From assembly GCA_014523495.1 (NCBI GenBank), contig JAATVM010000250.1, positions 1-10,247 of the forward strand: a stretch of 10,247 bases of DNA, written 5' to 3'. This document shows positions 5,948 through 10,247 of the stretch, piece by piece. Within the stretch, counting starts at the first letter, position 1. Every line of letters begins with the position of its first letter. Source of the stretch: Nitrososphaerales archaeon TH1920. GTDB lineage: Archaea; Thermoproteota; Nitrososphaeria; Nitrososphaerales; Nitrososphaeraceae. Position numbers and translations under genes: made by a program. The notes beneath the pieces were generated by a model. It was not told where the DNA came from and ran no database searches. It worked only from the letters and a program-made list of their open reading frames with translations.

Positions 5948-6247
5948 TTATTCAGTACTAGTTTCTGTATTGGCCTCACTACTGGCAGGTGCGTTCTCAG
6001 TCTGATTCTCATTACTTTCAGAATCGCTAACAATTTCTGCCGTAGCAAATCTATTTCCAACCTGAATTATTTTTATTTTCGTATTTTGGCCGACTTTTCC
6101 ATTCTTTACGAATATTACAAATCGTTGTATCCTTGCTATTCCGTCTCCTTTCCTACTTAACTCCGTGATCTGCACATCATATTCCTTCCCTACTTCTACT
6201 GGTTTTGGACCAAACATATCGTTTGTCTTAAATCCGTTGTAACTCAT
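5948..6247 (-). CDS. Small stand-alone TRAM-domain protein
   Basis: A 99-residue protein that is almost entirely one TRAM domain (about residues 14-73), an RNA-binding beta-barrel also found in TrmA and MiaB enzymes. Core landmarks are VGKEYDVQITELSRKGDGIARI, FVIFVKNGKVG and VGNRFATAEIV. Stand-alone TRAM proteins in archaea have been described as RNA chaperones comparable to bacterial cold-shock proteins, so a role in RNA folding is likely but inferred. The final 25 residues form an acidic, Ser/Thr/Asn/Glu-rich, probably disordered tail. The frame extends upstream to TTG 6289, with another ATG at 6277. ATG 6247 is chosen because a TATA-like TTTATATG on the minus strand (about 6274-6281) sits some 30 nt upstream and would make the earlier starts untranscribed. 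The gene lies 57 nt after the nadX stop. Confidence 0.85.
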   Translation of the reverse strand: MSYNGFKTNDMFGPKPVEVGKEYDVQITELSRKGDGIARIQRFVIFVKNGKVGQNTKIKIIQVGNRFATAEIVSDSESNENQTENAPASSEANTETSTE

Positions 6248-6304
6248 AGTTAACCTTGTCAAATATATATTCCCCATATAAACTGTCAAAATTTGTGATC
6301 CAAA

Positions 6305-7138
6305 TCATGTTCCTATTCTGAAATTTTCATTGCAAAAGGATCTCAAACATTCGATAGCTGATAGCGATGCTAAATAACTTGTTTTAGGATTTGTAGGACT
6401 CGGAATATTTTGAACAATAATATGTATTTCTCCAAAGCTCCCTTTTCCTAGTATTTCATGCTTATTTACCGACATAGTTGGGTCTGCTATGATCTTTACT
6501 TGAGTTTTCTCTAAACCAATTCCAGCCAGCGCAATTGAAACTGCCACATTCACATTTGCAGGAAAAAATTCGATGGCTGTAATAGCATTACCCTCGTAGA
6601 GGACTGTTTTTTTTGAAATCTCCTCCAACTTTATTTTTGACTTGTTGAAAAACGGGGCTCCAACAAATGATTTGGGATGCTTTGTTGTTGTAATAGTTAA
6701 ACTTTCTAGATATTTTTTTACGCTTCTAATCGAGTCTAATCCTGCTATGGCACCAGTGGGTATCAATATTCTGGTATTGTTCAAGTTCGATAAATTCTGT
6801 AACTCTGACAAGTATTCTTTATCCGAAAAAGCACCCACACTCAAAACTATAAGATCCTTTTTTGACTCGATGATTTTTTTACCATATTCTCTAACTGCAT
6901 CCTTTGAGGCACACTCAATTATGATATCTAAATTTGAATAAATCGAAGAATTATAGAATTCATTAAAATCTGTATATAAATGCAATTCACTATTATCGTA
7001 ACCAACTGAACTAATAACTTGAGATTCTTTATCAAATAATGCTACAATTTTGGCATTCGGAATCTCTCCTCTTTTTGTAGCTGCTATGATCTCTCTACCA
7101 ATGCTCCCATAGCCAATAACTGCAACTTTTTTTTCCAT
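6305..7138 (-). CDS. nadX: L-aspartate dehydrogenase (NadX)
   Basis: A 277-residue NAD(P)-dependent enzyme that oxidises L-aspartate to iminoaspartate, the first step of de novo NAD synthesis in organisms lacking the flavoenzyme NadB. Residues 5-16 form the dinucleotide-binding GxGxxG motif (Gly9, Gly11, Gly14). The family's IPTGAIAGLD is at 126-135, FPANVNVAVSIALAG at 192-206, DPTMSVNKHEI at 219-229, and NPKTSYLASLSA (250-261) near the C terminus. Length is slightly above the usual 255-270. The start is ATG 7138, with a TATA-like CCAAATATTG (minus strand, 7166-7175) about 32 nt upstream, so it may have its own promoter although it follows eS30 by 104 nt on the same strand. The quinolinate synthase gene is close by on the other strand, and NadC follows it, which confirms the pathway. 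Confidence 0.93.
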   Translation of the reverse strand: MEKKVAVIGYGSIGREIIAATKRGEIPNAKIVALFDKESQVISSVGYDNSELHLYTDFNEFYNSSIYSNLDIIIECASKDAVREYGKKIIESKKDLIVLSVGAFSDKEYLSELQNLSNLNNTRILIPTGAIAGLDSIRSVKKYLESLTITTTKHPKSFVGAPFFNKSKIKLEEISKKTVLYEGNAITAIEFFPANVNVAVSIALAGIGLEKTQVKIIADPTMSVNKHEILGKGSFGEIHIIVQNIPSPTNPKTSYLASLSAIECLRSFCNENFRIGT

Positions 7139-7242
7139 CTTGTACTACTTTTGGCACATATTCTCAATATTTGGATTTACATGATTCTTGGGTTGTAATG
7201 AAACATGATCAAAATAGAATAGGAAAGATTTAGAAATTCAAA

Positions 7243-7425
7243 TTATCGTCTTCTGCCTGTACGCTCTGGTTTTCTTTGTCCAGGTTGACGTCTTTTTTCA
7301 AATCTCTTTACAAAATTTACCTTATTTCTCAATTTTGATATTGGGCTCACTCTCTTCCTTCCTTCAATTTTAGGAGTTTGACCTCTTACTTTTCCCGCCT
7401 TTGTTAACGATCCATGAGTTGGCAT
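7243..7425 (-). CDS. rps30e: Ribosomal protein eS30 (S30e)
   Basis: A 60-residue, strongly basic small-subunit protein shared by archaea and eukaryotes. It starts MPTHGSLTKAGKVRGQTP, the diagnostic eS30 N terminus, and ends in an Arg-rich tail with RRQPGQRKPERTGRRR. Its length is normal for archaea; the eukaryotic version is made as a ubiquitin-like fusion, and no such fusion is present here. It starts at ATG 7425, with TATATTATAT on the minus strand (7446-7457) about 26 nt upstream, so the mRNA is probably leaderless. It shares a divergent promoter region of 167 nt with nadA. Confidence 0.96.
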   Translation of the reverse strand: MPTHGSLTKAGKVRGQTPKIEGRKRVSPISKLRNKVNFVKRFEKRRQPGQRKPERTGRRR

Positions 7426-7445
7426 TTGGTATATGATTGACTACG

Positions 7446-7457
7446 ATATAATATATC
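7446..7457 (-). promoter_or_regulatory. TATA-like box for eS30
   Basis: The minus strand reads GATATATTATAT here, centred about 26 nt before the eS30 ATG, the distance expected for a leaderless archaeal transcript. Confidence 0.5.
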
Positions 7458-7500
7458 TATTTCTACAGAATTTGTTACGTTTCCTAAATTAAGTCAAAGT

Positions 7501-7537
7501 GGCAAGTATTGCCTTTACCATTTGTCAATAAGGCAAT
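7501..7537. repeat. GGCAA/TTGCC repeat cluster upstream of nadA (candidate operator)
   Basis: GGCAA (7501-7505), TTGCC (7509-7513) and GGCAA (7532-7536) alternate in orientation. The latter two extend to the perfect 8-bp arms ATTGCCTT (7508-7515) and AAGGCAAT (7530-7537) with a 14-nt spacer. The cluster ends about 20 bp upstream of the nadA TATA-like box, a usual place for an archaeal activator or repressor. It could also act on the divergent eS30 gene. No regulator is identified. Confidence 0.4.
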
Positions 7538-7556
7538 GTTATCCTAAATTATACTA

Positions 7557-7565
7557 CTTTAAATT
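7557..7565 (+). promoter_or_regulatory. TATA-like box for nadA
   Basis: An AT-rich CTTTAAATT motif is centred about 32 nt before the nadA ATG at 7593, which predicts a leader of only a few bases. Confidence 0.45.
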
Positions 7566-7592
7566 TACAATTATGTAAAACAAGCGCATCCG

Positions 7593-8543
7593 ATGACATT
7601 AGTTCAATCTATTAATCTTGATCAGATAAATACACTGAAGAAAGAACGTAACGCCATCATTTTGGCACACAATTATCAAATCCCTGAAGTTCAAGACATT
7701 GCTGATTTTATTGGCGATTCATTGGCACTATCGCGAGAAGCTGCCAAAACAGATGCTGATATTATTGTTTTTTGTGGTGTACACTTTATGGCAGAAACTG
7801 CTTCCATACTATGCCCTGAAAAGACCGTCCTGATTCCCGATCTAGATGCAGGGTGCTCACTTGCATCGACTATTAATTCATATGAATTAAGGAAATGGAA
7901 AGAGGAACATCCTAATGCAGTCGTAGTTAGTTATGTTAACACTAGTGCAGAAGTAAAAGCACTTTCTGATTATTGCTGTACTTCATCTAATGCAGTCAAG
8001 GTTGTAAACAGCATACCTAATGATACTGAAATCTTATTTTTGCCTGATATGTTTCTAGGTTCATATGTTGGACAGGTTACCGGCAGGAAGAATATGTATG
8101 TGTGGCCAGGAGAGTGTCATGTTCATGCAGGTATCACTGCAGACGACATAAATGGTATTTTTCAAAAATATAATAATGCAGAATTTATGATCCATCCTGA
8201 ATGTGGTTGCACCTCCTCAACGTTGTACAATATCGCATCCGGTGACATAACTAAGAAAGCTCACATATTGTCCACCGAAGGGATGATGCAACATGCTAAA
8301 AAATCGGATAGCAATCAATTTGTTGTAGCAACAGAAACAGGTATCATGTATAGAATGAAGAAAGAAAATCCAGATAAAATGTTCATACCAGTTAAGGAAA
8401 ATGCTGTCTGCAAATATATGAAAAAGATAACAATAGAAAAAGTAGTCGACTCGCTTGTACACAAACAATATGAAGTCAAGGTTCCAATACGTCTTGCAGA
8501 TAGCGCAAGGACTGCTATCGAGCGTATGCTGAAGATATCCTAA
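7593..8543 (+). CDS. nadA: Quinolinate synthase (NadA)
   Basis: A 316-residue 4Fe-4S enzyme that condenses iminoaspartate with dihydroxyacetone phosphate to make quinolinate, the second step of de novo NAD synthesis. It shows the three pseudo-repeated domains of the family. The N-terminal ILAHNYQIPEVQDIADFIGDS is at 23-43, then the first cluster cysteine Cys88 in DLDAGCSLA. The second is in HPECGC (Cys204, with Cys206 beside it), and the third is Cys273 in ENAVCKYMK. MAETA (66-70) and SYVNTSAEVKA (113-123) are also conserved. Length and cysteine set are typical of the archaeal form, and no feature suggests damage. The ATG at 7593 fits the conserved N terminus and the TATA-like box. The gene is divergent from eS30, and its stop is 33 nt from that of the convergent nadC. 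Its substrate supplier NadX is encoded 0.45 kb away on the minus strand. Confidence 0.97.
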   Translation: MTLVQSINLDQINTLKKERNAIILAHNYQIPEVQDIADFIGDSLALSREAAKTDADIIVFCGVHFMAETASILCPEKTVLIPDLDAGCSLASTINSYELRKWKEEHPNAVVVSYVNTSAEVKALSDYCCTSSNAVKVVNSIPNDTEILFLPDMFLGSYVGQVTGRKNMYVWPGECHVHAGITADDINGIFQKYNNAEFMIHPECGCTSSTLYNIASGDITKKAHILSTEGMMQHAKKSDSNQFVVATETGIMYRMKKENPDKMFIPVKENAVCKYMKKITIEKVVDSLVHKQYEVKVPIRLADSARTAIERMLKIS

Positions 8544-8576
8544 TCACTCAGATCTTTATTGTGATAACGAGGATAC

Positions 8577-9455
8577 TTAACTAATTTCCATCGAAAAATC
8601 GACTGATTTACTAGAATGAGTTAATGAGCCTACTGATATCATATCTGGTAAAGCTACTGCATAATCTTTAATATTTGAAAGATTCACACCTCCTGAAATT
8701 TCTACCAAAACTTTTTTTCGTAAACCAGACCTACTCAAATACGAAATAGTTTTCACGGCTTCTTGGGGTGAAAAATTATCTAGCATTATAATGTCCGCAC
8801 CACTTTTAATAGCCTCCACTGACGATTTCATATCTCTAACTTCACATTCTATCATGATATTTTTGCCAGCTTTTAGTTTAGCCATTGATATCGAACTCTT
8901 AATCGAATTGGTTACTGCAAGATGATTATCCTTTATTAGTATCATTTCATCCAGAGAATTTCTATGTGCATATCCACCGCCTAAAACTATTGATTTCTTA
9001 TCAAAGAACCTCAAGCCTGGTGCAGTCTTTCTGGTACCAGTGATCTTTATTTCATTTGATACAGTTCTTACTATATCCACAAATTTCTTAGTATGAGTAG
9101 CAATTCCACTCATGCGCATTATCAAGTTTAACGCCGTTCTTTCCGCTTTCAGAATTGATCTAGTATTTCCCTCTATTTTCATGACCTTGTGACCTTTTTT
9201 TACAATGTCGCCGTCCTTGACAAGCGCTTTTGAGTCACAATTACAAATATCAAATATTGTTTGGGCTTCTTCCAACCCTGCAACGACTGCAACTTCTGAT
9301 TTACATATAATGAATGAGGAAGATTTCAGGTCTTCATCGACTACGTACTCACTGGTCAAATCGCCTTGTCCTATATCTTCTCTGAGAAACCTAATGAGGG
9401 AATCTCGTAAATTAAAATATTGATTTAGATCTTTTGATTTTTTCTTAAAAGTCAA
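8577..9455 (-). CDS. nadC: Nicotinate-nucleotide pyrophosphorylase, carboxylating (quinolinate phosphoribosyltransferase)
   Basis: A 292-residue enzyme that joins quinolinate to PRPP and removes CO2, giving nicotinate mononucleotide, the third step of de novo NAD synthesis. The N-terminal part has REDIGQGDLTSE (25-36). The barrel carries AERTALNLIMRMSGIAT (104-120), the substrate-binding TRKTAPGLR (141-149), LGGGYAHR (158-165), KDNH (175-178), IECEV (202-206), MLDNFSP (224-230) and EISGGVN (252-258) with SVGSLTHS (274-281). All of these are characteristic of the family and look intact. The start is TTG 9455, only 4 nt after the stop of the Spt4-like gene, so it is the third gene of the rpo7-spt4-nadC operon. 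No ATG is available before the conserved domain. The first 10 residues form a basic extension. Confidence 0.95.
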   Translation of the reverse strand: MTFKKKSKDLNQYFNLRDSLIRFLREDIGQGDLTSEYVVDEDLKSSSFIICKSEVAVVAGLEEAQTIFDICNCDSKALVKDGDIVKKGHKVMKIEGNTRSILKAERTALNLIMRMSGIATHTKKFVDIVRTVSNEIKITGTRKTAPGLRFFDKKSIVLGGGYAHRNSLDEMILIKDNHLAVTNSIKSSISMAKLKAGKNIMIECEVRDMKSSVEAIKSGADIIMLDNFSPQEAVKTISYLSRSGLRKKVLVEISGGVNLSNIKDYAVALPDMISVGSLTHSSKSVDFSMEIS

Positions 9456-9459
9456 GTTG

Positions 9460-9648
9460 TCAAGTTACTTTTAGAGCATATTTATGTGGAGTTGATATTT
9501 GAAGAGTGGATGCAACTAGTGAATTTTTTGAATCAAATATTACTATTGTACCGGACCAATCAGATGAAAGTTCGGTAGATTTGCAGACAGGACAGACCTT
9601 TCCAATAGTAATGGCTCTACATTTCTTACATGCGAATTCTTTAGCCAT
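9460..9648 (-). CDS. spt4: Transcription elongation factor Spt4 (RpoE'')
   Basis: A 62-residue zinc-ribbon protein, the partner of Spt5 (NusG-like) in the processivity clamp on archaeal RNA polymerase. Older annotations call it DNA-directed RNA polymerase subunit E''. The zinc ligands Cys7-x2-Cys10 and Cys19-x2-Cys22 (FACKKCRA, KVCPVCKS) lie in the first third. The rest has the Spt4 signature SSDWSGTIVIFD (28-39), which binds Spt5. It is complete and of normal archaeal length. Its ATG at 9648 touches the TAG stop of the Rpo7 gene with no gap, so translation is probably coupled. Rpo7 followed by Spt4 is the common archaeal order. Confidence 0.96.
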   Translation of the reverse strand: MAKEFACKKCRAITIGKVCPVCKSTELSSDWSGTIVIFDSKNSLVASTLQISTPHKYALKVT

Positions 9649-10230
9649 CTAAGCAGGCACTGTCCCTTTCTTTTCTTTTTGGCTGCTTGTGACTGGGGTT
9701 TTGGCCTTCTTTATCTCTTCCTGAATCCACTCAAGAGCTCCCAAAAAAGGCTGTCTACATGTAATTCCGATTTTGCCCATAGCAGAACCCTTTCCTAAAC
9801 TAATTGCAGTTACTCTAGCTCTGAGCTTTGAGCCAATTTTAAGGGACTTTGCTGATTGATTTGCAACTATTACCCCCTGCTTGACATCACTTTTGAGATA
9901 GTCGTCGGTAATCTGAGAAAGGTGTAAGAGTGCATCGGTTGGACCTATCCTTACAAATGCACCAAAATCAGTGATTTCAACAATTTCCCCTTCCACAATT
10001 TCCTGCAATTTAGGATAAAATGTTAATGCCTTAAATGAAACCTTATGAAAGGTGGCACCGTCACCGGAAACCAATTTTCCGACCTTATTTGTTTTTGCAT
10101 CAATAATCATGATAACATACCCCAATTCAGGATTTATCATACTCTCATATTTCTCTTTGAGAATTTCCATCGTGGTCTCATTGAGAGATTTTTTCATCAT
10201 ACTGGGAGGTATTCTTACAACGTCGTCCAT
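9649..10230 (-). CDS. rpo7: DNA-directed RNA polymerase subunit Rpo7 (RpoE')
   Basis: A 193-residue stalk subunit, equivalent to eukaryotic Rpb7, which with Rpo4 binds nascent RNA and helps open the promoter and terminate. Two domains are visible. The N-terminal part (1-78) begins DDVVRIPPSMM and contains EKYESMINPELGYVIMI. An S1/OB RNA-binding domain (about 80-160) contains VEGEIVEITDFGAFVRIG and LLHLSQITDDY. A Lys-rich C-terminal tail follows after about residue 170. Length is a little over the usual 180-190 because of this tail. It starts at ATG 10230 and is complete; only 17 nt of its upstream region are in the window, so its promoter cannot be assessed. It is the first visible gene of the unit that continues into spt4 and nadC. 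Confidence 0.96.
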   Translation of the reverse strand: MDDVVRIPPSMMKKSLNETTMEILKEKYESMINPELGYVIMIIDAKTNKVGKLVSGDGATFHKVSFKALTFYPKLQEIVEGEIVEITDFGAFVRIGPTDALLHLSQITDDYLKSDVKQGVIVANQSAKSLKIGSKLRARVTAISLGKGSAMGKIGITCRQPFLGALEWIQEEIKKAKTPVTSSQKEKKGTVPA

Positions 10231-10247
10231 GTGTATTATTGCAAACA

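Noticed and set aside
6248..6289. Longer start for the TRAM protein (TTG 6289 or ATG 6277)
   Set aside because: These codons overlap or lie upstream of the TATA-like box, and the extra residues are not part of the domain; ATG 6247 is preferred.
6642..6941. 99-codon plus-strand open frame
   Set aside because: It is wholly antisense to nadX, whose family motifs are clear throughout the same stretch.

Overview
The window looks like a chromosomal segment of an AT-rich ammonia-oxidising archaeon (Nitrososphaeria/Thaumarchaeota). Evidence seen here: the archaeal-type 3' end of a 23S rRNA; eukaryote/archaeal-only ribosomal proteins (eL39, eL31, eS30); the archaeal RNA polymerase stalk subunit Rpo7 followed by an Spt4/RpoE'' protein; an archaeal/eukaryal-type tRNA methylthiotransferase; a very divergent FtsZ-like protein of the kind reported from thaumarchaea; a membrane-anchored type-1 copper protein; and a small stand-alone TRAM protein. 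TATA-like boxes centred about 25-35 nt before start codons, few Shine-Dalgarno sequences and several TTG/GTG starts also fit. A Nitrosocosmicus- or Nitrosopumilus-like genome is possible, but genus is a guess.

Layout. 1-~322: 3' end of 23S rRNA, followed by T-rich termination tracts. 484-1839 (+): class III aminotransferase of the glutamate-1-semialdehyde aminomutase type. 1967-3355 (+): radical-SAM tRNA methylthiotransferase. 3465-4430 (+): FtsZ/tubulin-fold protein lacking the standard GTPase signature. Convergent to it, on the minus strand, is a ribosomal pair eL39 (4866-5024) then eL31 (4531-4848). 5025-5439 is largely non-coding but holds a 53-codon ORF (5205-5366, +) with Cys/His pairs. 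Minus strand again: cupredoxin (5440-5820), TRAM protein (5948-6247), L-aspartate dehydrogenase NadX (6305-7138) and eS30 (7243-7425). Quinolinate synthase NadA is on the plus strand (7593-8543). The right edge is a tight minus-strand operon Rpo7 (9649-10230), Spt4/RpoE'' (9460-9648), NadC (8577-9455), which converges on nadA.

How the genes work together. NadX, NadA and NadC together make de novo NAD synthesis from aspartate: aspartate to iminoaspartate, to quinolinate, to nicotinate mononucleotide. They sit within 3.2 kb but in three transcription units, one joined to the RNA polymerase stalk genes. Most other genes serve the translation/transcription machinery (23S rRNA, eL39, eL31, eS30, tRNA modification, Rpo7, Spt4).

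No CRISPR array, transposon, phage gene or tRNA gene was seen. This is mostly a core-genome region. The most unusual items are the divergent FtsZ-like protein, the small Cys/His ORF and several palindromic sites in promoter regions.
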